A stretch of DNA of 64,000 nt. It comes from Epiperipatus broadwayi (taxonomy: Eukaryota > Onychophora > Udeonychophora > Euonychophora > Peripatidae). The stretch spans positions 6,582,506 through 6,646,505 of the forward strand of contig JAQFVV010006200.1 in the NCBI GenBank assembly GCA_028023455.1. The letters are read 5' to 3'. Under the pieces are notes generated by a model that was not told the origin of the DNA, did no database searches, and saw only the letters and a list, made by a program, of their open reading frames with translations. Below, piece after piece: positions 12,580-25,400 of the stretch (positions within the stretch are counted from its first letter, which is position 1; each line of letters opens with the position of its first letter). A program made the position numbers and the translations under genes.

Positions 12580-13495
12580 TTGCCCCAGTCTGACAGAAAA
12601 GGAAAATAGAAATGAAACACCTTTTTAACAATATTTATATAATCTACATATATAATGAAAACAAAGTTCATATCTAAAACTATGTACTCATCAATTTTTT
12701 TTAGAGATCTGACAGTTAACAGTATGAATAGTGATCTGCAATTTTGAGATAAATAAAGAATTCAGCCACTGGACTGCAAGTACACAATGCACCATGAACA
12801 CCAAGAGTGCTACCTCAAATGAGACACTATAAGCTATTACAACCTATGATAAAGATAATGCAAAATCATTGCAAAGCCCTCTTTCATGGAGGATATGGAA
12901 AATACAAACTATGCCCTGCTTCTTTTGAGTCTTATGGGCTGGGAAATACAAGCTATGCCTTGCTCCTTTTCTTTAGAGGCTTAGAGGCTGGAATCATGGC
13001 AGGACTATGTTAACTGCCTTATGACAAACACTATAAAATACAAAAAATAGGTTGGAGCAAATAGTGGAGATACAACACCCTCAGAGCTGCATGAAAACAA
13101 TGCATTCTCAAGCCAATGACAAAAATCTCCATCCATTATCAAAACTAAAAATACAGCTAAACAAACTTCAACAATCAAACACCAAATCCAATCTCCAAAA
13201 TCATTGATTTTCTATTTAACTCTAAACATGAACCTCTCCAAACATACATGAAAATTACTATTTTATAATTTATAATCATCATCAATACTCTTGTCACATA
13301 TTTCACAGTAATTTTTAAATTTAATTCTGCATAAAATGCATATTTTTTTCTTTCTCAGTCGTGGTTTGAGATCAAGTTGATAATTTTGAAGTGATGATCA
13401 CCAGTATGTGATCATCATCAGCCGTACGTTGGGCAGCCATCTATAATGTTTGCCACAGTACATGATCATCATCGGCCCTCAGTCAGGTAACCATT
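12580..13495. other. Interior of the long-LTR element
   Basis: 916 bp with no recognisable retroviral-type coding. It has a short internal duplication around 12895-12985 (AAATACAARCTATGCC twice) and an imperfect tandem repeat at 13395-13490 (ATGATCATCATCRGCC twice). Confidence 0.45.
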
Positions 13496-13806
13496 TGTAA
13501 CGGGATGGGGTGGGTATCAAGAATTGGTATGAACCTGGGGTGATGGGAAAACATCATCAGGTAAAATCAGAATTACAAATAATGTTTTTTATCAGACCTT
13601 TTAAAAGTTTAATTTATAAAACAATTTTTATTTTAAATCAGAGTTATTATTTAACCCTTTACATATTATGATTTTGTTTTAGAAAATATAGAAAAATATT
13701 TACAAAAATTTATTCTGTGTTTATTTCTACTTTTCCTTTATTTTCCATATATATACGCACACACATTATATTATTATGGGTGTACCATGTAATCCAACCG
13801 GTTACA
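13496..13806 (+). repeat. Second LTR, internally deleted; holds empty site
   Basis: 311 bp. The first ~65 bp match 7366-7434 and the remainder matches 9853-9957 joined to 12436-12579. About 2.4 kb of the LTR is deleted. It lacks the nested copy B, so copy B inserted in the other LTR only. Confidence 0.7.
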
Positions 13807-14782
13807 ATATATATGGGAATAACACAAATATTATGATAAAACTTGAAAAACAATGTATGAGTTAGATATAGGTAATATAATTAACTTCAATATTTAGTAT
13901 ATATATAACTTTTCCCTTTTTTTATTTGCAATAAAACAATCAATCTCCCGTTTTCTCAAAAATAATGACCGAAAAGATTTTCTAATCCTTACATTGCACA
14001 TTTATTTTGCTTGGTATATATTTTTTTAGTTTACTAAAAACCAATAATCTAACATAATGTTTGTAGGTACCAATAATGTCACGACTTCTTTTCCAGACAC
14101 ATCCAAGAACAGATCTCCTCGCTCAATTTTATCACCATTTTATGTAAACTTGAGTAATCAATAGATACCAGATAGTACGATGTAATCTTTATCCTTAAAT
14201 TGATTTCTGGCTTTTGCCTTCAATAGTAAGAATTGTGATTCAAAGCTGAACCTAAGGTATCTATGCATTTAGTAAACCCTCCCCTCCCACTCCTTTTATA
14301 TTATTCAAATAGTTTGAAATTAAAAGAACTGAAGATTTTGAATCCAGAATTATCTAGTATAAGCTTGAATAGTCAATGGATGCTTGATGATAAAATGTTG
14401 TAATACCCCCACCCCAAAACAAATTTCAGGTCATCATCTTGAATAATATAAAAGAACAAAAGCTGACTTCAGGTGCATAATATATTATTTCCATCTAATC
14501 CTCATTGATAAAGGCAAAAAACCACAAAATGGCCTGGGGATATTGTAACACTTTGCCATCTAGTGACCATTGATTATTCAAGCTTACAGAAATTGGCTCT
14601 AGAATAAGATGAAAAGAATTGCTCTTGGAATGTTTGAAAGTATATTAATATATTTAACAGAAATTTAATTTTTACATATAGAGATGCATAAGACAAATTC
14701 ATGTATATTATTGTAAATTCTATTCTGGTACTAGTATTCACACACACACACAACATACCTACAAAATAAATAAAAGATTCAC

Positions 14783-14826
14783 CTGCATTTCCAAATCTGC
14801 TGCTTCAGTGTCATCATCACAAGATT
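14783..14826 (-). CDS. NUP96: Nup96 internal exon 5 of 7 (44 bp microexon-like)
   Basis: A short exon, 7.8 kb downstream of exon 4. Two leading bases complete a lysine codon, then 14 codons (SCDDDTEAADLEMQ) end in phase 0. The acceptor is CTTTTAG; the donor GTGAAT is weaker. The acidic stretch lines up with the ASGDLPEAQ segment just before the conserved WxLxxxLCE region of Nup96. A second frame of this exon is also open, so on its own it would be weak. It is accepted because it fits between exons 4 and 6 in phase and in alignment. Confidence 0.62.
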
Positions 14827-15924
14827 CTAAAAGTAATAAATAAATGTATTAATGAATTTGTCATGGCAGCTGTCCAGGTTCTTAAAAAAAATAAAATGTT
14901 TAATCAATAATAAAACAAAATCAATTTCAATTATATATTTTCCAATAAATAAATATTTAAAAAAAAAAAAATTATAAAGGCAAAAAACATTCAATTTAGA
15001 ATAAATACTGCCAATTGGTGGTAAAGTATTTTTTTTTTTTACATAAGTCAATTAGAATAATTATATTTTCCTACCTCAGACTGATTTTGATTATTATAAA
15101 TTTATAAACACATCTTATCATCAACAGTATTTAAGATTATTTTAATTCTGACTTGTTTTTGATTCCTTCCTAATCGAACAACTTCATTACTCTAATTTTT
15201 CTTATTATAATATAATTTTTAAAACTTTCTATATCAATATAAAAATCAGAAGATATTTATACACACAAAAAATGCTTTGTATAGAACAAGTAATTGTAGG
15301 AAAAGATATTGTCTACCTCCTCTTTTGTTTAATATTTATTTAGATGAACTGCTATAAGAATGTTCTTTTGTTGATAGATTTATAAGGAATAGTATAAAAA
15401 TTCACTGCCCCAACTTTGCTTATGATAGATCAGATTTTGCATATGTCAAAAATAAGTTTCAAAAATTTTGGTATTGAAAATAAAATAATGATTGAAGTAA
15501 GAAGCAATAAAACAATTGCAGATAGTTAAGCAGGAAGTTAGCAGAGTGAGAATTACAATAGTTGAAAAGGTTTATGATAAAAATAGGATGTTATATTGTG
15601 GCCAATCAAAGTTATAATTATCCCTGTGAAGATCGAGGCTGGACTAGCTGTGTGTTTATCCAACTAATGTTAAACCATAAGATTTAAGTCATCAGTTTGG
15701 TTTTATCAAGATTTGTAATAGTATATGATAGTAAATAATAAATTGTATCTAAGAGATACCAAGAACTCCAAAATTGATTATAATTGCGAAAATAATTTCT
15801 AGATTGTAACTGGAAATAAATAAAAAAAATCATGATTTTATTATATATCAAATCACTCTCCAAACGTTAAGAAATTTCAGATATGCCCTCTATGAATACA
15901 TATATAAAAATCTGACTCTGAAAT

Positions 15925-16500
15925 ACAATAAAAGCAAATTTGCAGTGTTTTTAATTTTTTTTTTTTCTTTTTAGCACATACTAATAATAAATGTATTTCT
16001 CAGATACATGTGACCTCTACTGCAATTTTTCTAACCTAACCTTTATATTTCTTTGTTTAATAATAATCCATCAAGTATACGCATTAATTTGAAAAAATTT
16101 TTTTATTTACAAAAACTAACAATCCCCGTCTACTTGGCGGCTTATTTTTAAATGTAATTTGCCACTTTAGGCATTTCTGTTAGAAGTGTTTTTTCTCGCA
16201 GATTCAATCTCAATATCAATCATTTGGAGAGTAAGAACAAGTCACATTAGCCAAGTGTGAATTGCGAGAAATTAGCATATCACACTACAGCCTCGTAAAC
16301 GGTATATTCAACTGTTTGGGGCTAGCAACAGCGCCATATACGTCGTTGATACTAGTACCCTAAATAAAAATAATATTTATTATATTCATATAATAAAAGC
16401 AAATTTGCAGTATTTTTAATTTTTTTTTTCACATTTCAGCATATTCTATTAATTAATATATCTCTCAGATATATGTGATATCCACTGCAAGTTTTTTTAC
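15925..16500 (+). repeat. Diverged segmental direct repeat
   Basis: The segment from AAAAGCAAATTTGCAGTGTT (about 15929-16037) recurs at about 16395-16497 with similar order: poly-T, then TTYAGCA, then TCTCAGATAYATGTGA, then CACTGCAA. The GC-richer CAGCGCC stretch sits between the copies. Confidence 0.5.
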
Positions 16501-17439
16501 CACAACTCTGGAGGTTTAAGAAATTTATTCATTATTCAAGTGTTTTAATGGAGTACACATAATTAGAAAAGAAAGTTTTTGAGATTTGAAGAACAATGAA
16601 AAAAAAAATGCTTTAAGGATAAAATTAATAATGGTGAACTATTGAAAAAAAATAAACAAACAAAAAAAGTTGTTTATTAAGAAAATTATGTACTTAGATT
16701 GGGCAAGTAGTAAATTCGAATTAAAAAGGATATGCTAGGCAGAAGAAAAAAGATTGATTGATCATATGATTAAAAAAAAGAAAGACTAACCTTTGAATAT
16801 TTAAAAAAAAGACAGCAACAAAAAGAGATTTGATAAGCAGGATTTGCCTCAAAATCAATAATTAATGAGGATAAAAAGTGTCAAATAATTATAATAGCAT
16901 ACTGTAAAAGCTATTTTGATAAATTAATTAGAAAAATATTCAAATATATAGAGATAAAAAATAATAAGTTTGAATATAAAGTGATTCCATCCTTGTACCA
17001 GAATTATTACTAAATATATATATGTAAATAATATGCAGAGATTTTAGACATCTTAACACACAAAATTAGTACTTGTGATCAAAGTCTATTATAAACTGCA
17101 CTATTATTTTGATGAACTATATAAATATAATTTTATTAATTACTTCAGAAAGTCCAATTCATATAGTTGGCCTTCGCTTTGACAAATAGTCATTAAATTT
17201 TTTATTTAAAATTATGAACTGTATTTTTTTTTTCATTAACAATTATCCCCATCCCCCTCTGGGTTCATCAACAGAAAGTCATGAGAATAAGATAGTTCCA
17301 CAAGTATTTGAGTAATAATATTCTATATATTACTATGTTAAATAAATTTCTAAAAACCTGTTTCACAGTAGATTCACTGAATAAAAAAGCTCATCCCAAA
17401 GGCAACTATAGATCATAATTTAAAGTTATTATATTATGT

Positions 17440-17570
17440 TATAATTATAAATTTATTTAAATGCACATTGATTACGTAAGTAATATTTACTAAGGCTGTA
17501 ACCTCAAGCATGTGCACGTAAAAATGCGATAGTAGAGGCCTCTACAGATCTTAACCACAAGCTTATGTTA
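17440..17570 (+). repeat. Dispersed repeat, AAGGCTGTAACCTCA family
   Basis: Contains TTTACTAAGGCTGTAACCTC, a TGTGCACGT segment and AGAGGCCTCTACAGATC. The same order recurs at 23670-23765 (plus) and, inverted, at 46970-47060 and 47317-47395. Confidence 0.5.
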
Positions 17571-18704
17571 TGTTATGTCCATTTTAACAATTTAATTTTT
17601 AATTTATCCATATGTTTCCAATTTGATAAAAGCACAGAGGGAATCAATAAAATCCAAAAAATCTAGATTATGCTTAGGATCTATCATGAGTCTCTATTAC
17701 ATCAGTGGATTTCTATTCTGTCCTGCATAGTATCATGCAGTGATAGAGTGATAAGACTCTGAGACTCAAGTCCATGCTGAACTCCCAAGTTATAAATTAT
17801 TTGATTATTATCGTTATTACATCTATTTTAATGTTCATAATTTTTCCAAGTGCAAAATAAATTCAGCGTATTCTAGTAGTGCATCCATTTGTTTAAAAAA
17901 AATTTCTAAAAAATATGTATAACTTATTTCAAAAAGCAATTAATATATATTACTAAAGACAAAATTCTTAAGCAAAAAATTAAAATAACAATCAAAGTAT
18001 TTTTCAGGGAGATTAGCTTTCTTCAGAGCTTAAAAAAAATAAAATATGAATAGATATATTTTTAAGAAACTTTGTCCAATGTAGGTTTTATAATTGTCTA
18101 AAGATTCACTTAACAGTAAAAAAAAAAAAAAAAAAAACAAAACTCAATTGTTTACATATATATTTATGTGTGCCTACACTAAACATATAAATATTATAAA
18201 ATTATTTACTTCATAAAATTATAAATAGCTTTCAGCAATAATCTATTAGTTATAAACTTGTTTGTATATGAAGATAACATTCACGAGTCATTTAACAAAA
18301 AATTCATAAGATATTAAAAAACTGAAGAAAAACTGATACTGTAAAAAGTTTTCTTCATGTCATATAAAACTATTTTGAGAAATCTACACCTGCAGAAGTT
18401 GAACAAAATAACAGACTCTCCAATTATATTAGATATAACATAAGGATACTGTATTCTGTGGAGACATAATATATGAACAATGTTTCAAAAAAAAATTAAG
18501 ATACTTTTGATATTGATGGAACATTGCCTTCTCACATAATTATTAAAGAATTGCTGTCAGTTTTAATAATATTTAATTGAAGAGTTACAACCTCCATGTT
18601 AGTCAAATAACTGACTAGGATGTTAGGAATATTATTATTTTGAAAGATAACAATATTATTTGAACATAATGTTTGCACCACATGACAAACTTGGTTTTAC
18701 ATGT

Positions 18705-20671
18705 TTTAACGGGCTTTAACTTTTACCATGTCTTATTCGACGTTGGTGAACTTAACTAAATGATATAGATTTCAAGAAGTGGACCAAAGAGCCTAACCGA
18801 CGACTGGATGGAATTTCTATGGCTGTTTAGTCGCCATAACACCTGTAGGTAATAGTTAAATATTACCCACCAACGCGAATTCTGATGCGAATTCTTAGGC
18901 AAGTATTGTTTACTTGACGCAAATTTTAAATATTGCGTAATTAGAATTTAAGACTAATGAATAAAATTTACGGTAGCCCTGGTGCCTTGAATAAAATCTA
19001 AATACCAAAAAAAAAATGTCTACGGGAGAATATATTTATGAGCGTCACTTTATCAATGACCTCAAGCGCCAAACCCACTATTACAATGAGAATTATATTT
19101 CCCGATTAATGAAGTGCCCGACCCAAGCTAACTCACTCCCAGGGTGGGGAGGAAAACCTATCGGATGAACGGAGTTAACAATAAAATATATATATATATA
19201 GGTTTGTACTTAACTGAAAATATACTATTATATATCCGCTTACCTCGGACATATTTGAATTATTGGAATTTATTTAGCGAATGAAGTGATAAAAAAAATA
19301 TGTAAACCATAATTATTAAATAATTCTCACGCAAAGATAAATTTGTATTAAACTTTATTATTACTTTCTCATTGCCATCTATGGAAATAAACTCTTATCC
19401 CTCCCCTCTAAAACATATAGTCAGTTCCCCCAAATTATGAATGAAACGATATAACAGTAAATTTAAAATAAACACATATTAGTTTTTATATATAAGAAAA
19501 AAAATGTCTACTATACAATTGTGCGCAATAATATTATGTTATAAAATGATTTAAGAAAGTTATTATTTTCGAGGGTAGCCATAAACAATTTTCAGAGATA
19601 TAAAACAGAGTTCACTTTACCTGACGAAAACCCCGGGGTCTGGGATCCGAATGTAACGAGGCATATCAAATGGATTTCTGCTATCCGGTAGTATTTGGAG
19701 TAGTTTTATGAAAGCGCGAAGATATAATTTTTTTCCTGACGAGTCCGATGTTTAAATTGCCATGAGTAATGTTGGAGTCGTAGTTGAAGTCTTGTTTAAT
19801 GTAACTTTCAAATTAACTGAATTTATATTTTTATACGTACGATTCATTTCTATTTCTTTTCTGTTCCACTATCTGGAATATTCACTAGGTTCCGAGGTTC
19901 TTTGGCGGCAGGCGGCTTCTGGTCAGTTCGCATCGGCTATGGGTGAGTAAACCCTTTACGTAAGGTTTTTACCCCGTCATGTTAGATATATCTTCTATAG
20001 CTTTTTAAGTCTATCTCTCTCAACGGTCAAGATCTAACTGAAATCACTCTCTTTTTTATTTCCCAAATTCCCCTCAATAATTAATTTCTTTTTCTAATTA
20101 ATTTTCATTTCTCATACAAAGGAAATTTTCTTTTTCTTATCGGATCTTCAATCTAAGTCTTTTTCTTTGAATAGTTTTGCCTTTCCAAATTACTTTTCTT
20201 TCTTTAAATTTTCATTTCCATTGTTTTGGTCAAACATTCTCTGGCTTTTTCTTGGAATTTTATTTTCGTAGTAATTAGCGATTGTGATTTCAACATAAAA
20301 CTGCTTGAAGGCACAAACAACATTCCTTCTTCGCTACCCTCGTTAATTTTAAATATAATTAAACTTAAATCAATAAACAATATATAACATATTTGCACAC
20401 AACTGTAATTTTGTTAATTTGTACTATTTTAAAAGTAAAACATTCTAAATAAATAATGTTTACTAATTAATCCCTTCCCCATTTATTTTTTAAAAAAAAA
20501 AAAAATACTAACGAAAAAGAGTTTAAAATTTATTTCACGCACGTATATATATGAATAACTATATATATTTTAACCCTTTATCACCCGCTTGAATATATGC
20601 TGGTATTTGAGGGTAATGCGTACGCGCTTTTCCCTTTCTTGTAACAGGGTTTGAACCCAGCTACTGTTACA
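18705..20671 (+). mobile_element. LTR-like unit, third family member
   Basis: 1967 bp starting TTTAACGGGC and ending CTACTGTTACA, flanked by ATGT at 18701-18704 and 20672-20675. The terminal motifs resemble TGTAACGGG and GTTACA of the two units above (first G changed to T). The interior is GC-richer in parts (18770-18860, 19070-19180, 19620-19700). The extreme 3' end forms a small hairpin: TGTAACAGGGTTTGAACCC... against ...CTACTGTTACA. No coding recognised. Confidence 0.5.
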
Positions 20672-20675
20672 ATGT

Positions 20676-22656
20676 TTAAGGTTGGGATGTATCTAAGCCA
20701 ATTGCTAATTGGATCTGAAAAAAAAAAAATCCTGATTTATTAAATTTCTCTGGAAATCATATGTAAATCAGTCCAATGGTTGGAAAAAGTTTAAATAACA
20801 AATTTATACCAGAAATTAATAGTTTTGAAATCAAAGTTTGACCATAAATGCTCTAATTGTGAAGCTCTGCAGTGATTTTTCATCAGTTCCTACTTCATTT
20901 GATTCTATCAAGTTTCATTCACACATAGAAAATGCAATTATGACAAGTGACAAAGCTGACTTTGAAAATTCAATTATTTTGAATCCAACATTCCTGCTAA
21001 TCAGACATTAAACATGACTTTGTCAAACTCAGATAAGTTTGATATTTCTTTTCACAAATTTATCAAAATGATGTCAATTTTTCTCTTGCCTCTTTAAGGT
21101 TCTGTCTGCTAAAAAATGTTCTGACAGTGTGTTTCCAATGCTATGCCATAAGAAATATTGTGCTTGTATGAAAACTGTTTCTGTTATTCTGTCCCCATTC
21201 TGGAATGTAATGTTACTTCAATTTAACTGATAGCGGATTGATTCTAAGTATAATGACTTTTTAGCTTAGATTTAATCTACACGTCAATATTCATCTCACA
21301 TTTTATTTATGAATGACCCATGGTAATAAGCTAAATCAATGGTACTCAGTGTATCAAACTGATTTACAGAGATGAGTTTCTGACTATAAATCTTTATTAT
21401 TAGTGGGCAGTTTGTATTATAAAACCAAAAAATAGAAATGAGACAAAATCAATTTGGTTATATTATAGTCTTCATTGATATCTATGTTTATAGGAATTGC
21501 TCATTAAGTAAAATATTAGGAATTGGATTATTGATGTAATTAGCATATTATAAATCAGGCTGATGTTTAAAAACATCATTCTCCCAAAAAATTAAAAAAA
21601 AAAAATTTCCGCAATTAAAAATATTTCCATAACTGACAACTGTTGATACAAATATAACTCTTCGTAATCAAAGGCTTTTCTGGAAAATTATAGTTTAATA
21701 TGCAATAACAGTGGATACAAAACTAAACTCACTATTCAAATAAAATTACCAGTAGAAATTTTTATATATAATTAACTAATGCATTATTTCTAATTTATGT
21801 TGTGAATTACATTTAAGTATATAAAGACAGTTTATAGTATGTACAATAACTAAAAAAATGCCATAAAATTTAGCATTATGGGATTAAAGTATTACTTCAG
21901 TTAGGTACATATAAAACAGTAAAAATAATGTTTTTTATTACATCACAGATGCACTTAATTCAGAGTCAGCTAACACAGGAGTACAATATGTTCAATTATC
22001 AATGACTAAAATAATTTTATATAATCAACACAAATGATCTTCAATATTTGATTTTGTGGATAGTTAATTGTCAAAAGAGATAAAGTAGCTGTAATACTAA
22101 ATAAGATTATTATAAGAATTACTCAATTTTCTGACAGAATTTTTGCTAACCATAAATTCATTAAAAATGTTTTTCTGGACTTCCAGACATATTTTGTAAA
22201 GAACTTTTTTAAAAACTTGTTTTCTAATACTTGATAAGATATTGACATATATATATACATCAAGATGATCAATATTTAATCACAACTAATTTATGTTTAA
22301 AATTTCTATTAAAACTGACATATATTGTTTGCCTCAAATATTGCTGGTCAAACATAAATCTCTGAATTTAAATACCAAAGCCTTTCACATTATTTCTTAA
22401 TAGTGATTAAACATTGTTAAGTTCAATCAAAGCTGTATTAAAATATTATAAACCAGATTTTCTGTGCTTTGTTCCATTTGAGTATACATTTTGGCTCCTG
22501 GAATACCTCCTCAGATAAAGCAATAAAGTCAAATAGTTTATAGTTTCCCCAAAATTGTGCTATACATGAAAGAAAAAAAAACTCCATTGATATATTAATA
22601 TCAAAATAAATAGACATTTTATTTTATAAGATATTAAAAAAATTGAAAAACCTTAC
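20676..22656. other. Part of Nup96 intron 4, featureless
   Basis: AT-rich sequence with no exon, repeat pair or RNA gene that I can support. Confidence 0.5.
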
Positions 22657-22727
22657 TGGAAGCACTATGAAGTTCAAAAATACAAGCTTTTAGAACTGAA
22701 CGATAATTTCGGCTAAACTTGACCAAT
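22657..22727 (-). CDS. NUP96: Nup96 internal exon 4 of 7
   Basis: A 71 bp exon directly after the 101 bp intron. The donor is GTAAGG and the acceptor TATTTTAG. One leading base completes the CAA codon begun in exon 3, followed by 23 codons (SRNYRSVLKACIFELHSAS at the end) and one trailing base. By position it corresponds to the vertebrate Nup96 stretch LCPLIVPNLGVAVIHDYADW at the start of the alpha-helical core. Similarity here is weak and the phase agreement carries the call. Confidence 0.7.
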
Positions 22728-22828
22728 CTAAAATAAGGATTAAACAAATTAGAAATTATATTTAGTATTTATTGATCTATTACATAATAATCATTAACTG
22801 AAAAACAAAACAACATTGATAAACTTAC

Positions 22829-22889
22829 TGTGGTTTCCTAATATTGTCATTACTTAAAGGCTGATGATTTTGGAGGGAAAGAAATATAT
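22829..22889 (-). CDS. NUP96: Nup96 internal exon 3 of 7
   Basis: A 61 bp exon, 13.1 kb downstream of exon 2. The acceptor is AACAG and the donor GTAAGTTT. Exactly one frame is open, and it is the frame needed to continue exon 2: two leading bases, 19 codons including FLSLQNHQPLSNDN, then two trailing bases. It is separated from exon 4 by a 101 bp intron, the only short intron visible in the gene. It has no recognisable motif of its own. Confidence 0.7.
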
Positions 22890-23669
22890 CTGTTAAAAAA
22901 TAAAACGAATACATTATCACAATTTATATACTATACATATATATGTGAAGATATCTGTTGGAAAACATGATTACTGACTCCAAAAAGTTTCTTGATAGAG
23001 ACTATGATCGAATAATAATAATAATAAAAACTTGATCAACAATCACTTTGTCACTAATGTTCTTTAACTATTTACCAAGATTATATAATTCTGAGTTCAG
23101 TATTTCTCCATAGACCTTTTTCTGATGACTGCATAAATAGCCATGGCATGATCACTCAATTTCTTCTGTTCTTACAGACACATGTTCTTGTAAAACTAAA
23201 TGAAATCAATTTCAAAAGAAGAAATAATTATATTCACAATTTCTATTCAAATTAATAAAATCTTTTTGAAATCCAATTTTTTTTCTTCTTTACTCTTTAC
23301 TGACTTCTTTAAAAAAAAAAAAAAAAACGGATATTTTGTTGACATTTTATGGTTGGCGAAACTTTTAAAAAAAAATTACTTAAAAATTCCAAAAATGAAA
23401 ATTAAAATAATAAACTTAAGTCATATTTATAGAGAAGATGGACATTTTGGCTAAAGCATGAAAATATGAAAAATTATTTTAAAATTACATGTACAGTATA
23501 TGCTTTAAGTTCAAAAGATATTTAAATTCTAAGAAATTTGTAAATATTGTGGAGAATGCGAATTCATTAAAATATAAAAATAGTTTGCAAAAAATGTTTT
23601 ATTTGATAAAAAAATAAATATAGATATACTTTTTTCCAAAAATAATGCAACAGTTATATGTATTATAAG

Positions 23670-23765
23670 TTGTTTTAATTATAAATTTATTTTAAACGCA
23701 CATTATTATATTAAGAAATATTTACTAAGGCTGTAACCTCAGGAATATGCGTCTAAAAAATGTGA
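23670..23765 (+). repeat. Dispersed repeat, AAGGCTGTAACCTCA family
   Basis: Shares TTTACTAAGGCTGTAACCTCA and the AT-rich lead-in TAATTATAAATTTATTT with 17440-17570. Confidence 0.5.
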
Positions 23766-24879
23766 AGGTAATTGTTTTTTAAAAAATGAATTTTTATTTA
23801 TATTTACCATTTTTAAACTAAATATATAAACATTATATTTTTAAAATAATCCTACAATATTTTAATAATTTATCAGTTAACAATCTTTCACATCTAAAGC
23901 TTTAAGATTCACATAAGAAAAACTTGCTTTAGAACTCTCACATTTCTAATAACCCAAGTCTATTCATTTGTGCACATATAAGTTTAAAACTAATCCAGCA
24001 ATCAGCATTAACCTTCAAATTCTTTCATCATCATAATTTTACAATGGGTTCAATACTTTTCATACTCCATCTCAATGAAGAAAATAAAAAGTAAAACCAA
24101 TGGACTCAGTTAAACTTAACAAATGTTTTCTAGCTAATTGGCTTGCTTCTGAAAAATGGTTGTAGGTTTTTCCCAAAAAAATCAATTAATTAAAAACTAA
24201 ATAAGACAGCCTGCACAAATCATCTAATGTCCAATGATTTTACTCAGTAATCACAGCATGGCATTTGGAGGCAAAATATCAATAAACATAATTCAATCAT
24301 GTATTGTGATAACCCCAGTTATTAACATTTAACTTTTGTAGTTCAATATGGAGCGTAGTTTACTACAAAGGAAAGATGAACAATACTACAAATTAACTAC
24401 AGCTTAGTACTGCTTTCAATCGGGCAAATCATATTCATAGCACTAAATAAAGTCAAATTTGTAAGGGAAAGGAAGCAGAAAACGAATATATAAAAGATGT
24501 TTGACATTTAAATTGATAGATTTACATTTTATTTATCACATTGGTGTTGTTAGCGATAAACGATGCCTCCTTAAATTTTGTTCATTGCGCTTAGCGCAAA
24601 CTACTTTGATGTTAATTGAAATGGTGACCAGAATCAGATTCCTACTCCAGGAACACCGATTTTATACCAAGATCTGTTTTTGTACAAATATATATATTTA
24701 CGTTGTGCTAATCTAGTGTGTATTAGCGCAAGATTCACTGTAATAAATTGCATTTGTGGGTAAGTTGCTACTGATTTTATAGATGATTTGGAGAGCCTAG
24801 TTCGGAGGCAACTTACTTCTAGTATTATTTAATGAATGATTTAGATTAGGAGGAATTCTGAAGCTAATGTTAACCACTA

Positions 24880-25400
24880 AACATCACATGATCACCATCT
24901 CTTATGTTAGCACATAACTGTTATTAAACAGGCAAAACTCTCCATACAATAGTGTCACCCTGTGCCAATCAGAGTAATCAATGGATGCCAGAAGGCTTGG
25001 GCATAAAATTCCCATCTAGTGCCTACTCATCCAATATCCCCAGACTAGTTTCTGGCTTGTGGCCTTCGTCAGTGAAAAGCCTTGGATCTGAGAGCATTGC
25101 ACCTAGATCTTGGGATCTAATGCAACCCTCCAGAAGCCATCTTTTATCTCTACTTAACTACAAAACTATGAGAATGAAATTGAAAACACAATAATATTTT
25201 CAAGCTGCTGGAAGGGTTGCATTAGATCCTAAGACCTAGGTGCAGTGCTCTCAGATCCAAGGCTCCTAACTGACTAAGGCCACAAGCCAGAAACTAGTCT
25301 GGGGATTTTATGCACAAGCCTTCTGGCATCCATTGATTAGTCTGGTTGGCACAGGGTGGCACTACTGTATGGAGAGTTTTGCCTGTTTAATAAGCTAACA
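24880..25400. mobile_element. Foldback element (family FB), near complete
   Basis: Two arms in inverted orientation (about 24925-25145 and 25205-25390) around a short spacer. Left arm landmarks: ATCACATGATCACCAT, GCAAAACTCTCCATACA, CCAGACTAGTTTCTGGCTTG, CACCTAGATCTTGGGATC. The right arm carries their complements, with an internal deletion beside CTGGGGAT. No transposase. The same family recurs at least eight times in the window. Confidence 0.75.

Larger units (their letters stand above)
7366..13806 (+). mobile_element. Long-LTR retroelement, coding-less, carrying a nested insertion
   Basis: Two direct repeats beginning TGTAACGGGATGGGGTGGGT (7366 and 13496) and ending CCAACCGGTTACA (12579 and 13806) bracket a 916 bp interior. 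The outer flanks share ATAT (7362-7365 and 13807-13810), while the inner flanks (after 12579, before 13496) differ, as expected for one insertion with two LTRs. The interior has no gag-pol coding, no obvious tRNA primer site after the first LTR and no polypurine tract before the second, so it is a decayed or non-autonomous element. The ATAT flanks sit in low-complexity DNA and are weak as a target duplication. Confidence 0.6.
6521..14782. other. Nup96 intron 5, mostly retroelement
   Basis: This intron is largely filled by the nested LTR-type insertion 7366-13806. The parts outside it are AT-rich without visible features. Confidence 0.6.
14827..18700. other. Part of Nup96 intron 4
   Basis: AT-rich. 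It contains the duplicated segment at 15925-16500 and one copy of a dispersed repeat at 17440-17570; otherwise no feature is seen. A CAGCGCCAT motif with a GC-richer flank lies at 16250-16350. Confidence 0.5.

Noticed and set aside
18120-18140. Poly-A run and other homopolymer stretches considered as retrotransposon tails
   Set aside because: Homopolymer A/T runs are everywhere in this AT-rich DNA, and none is flanked by a recognisable element end.
24952-25194. Open frame of 80 codons (and similar ones near 53481, 54127 and 59659)
   Set aside because: These frames all lie in copies of the FB repeat and translate its consensus; they are not independent genes.
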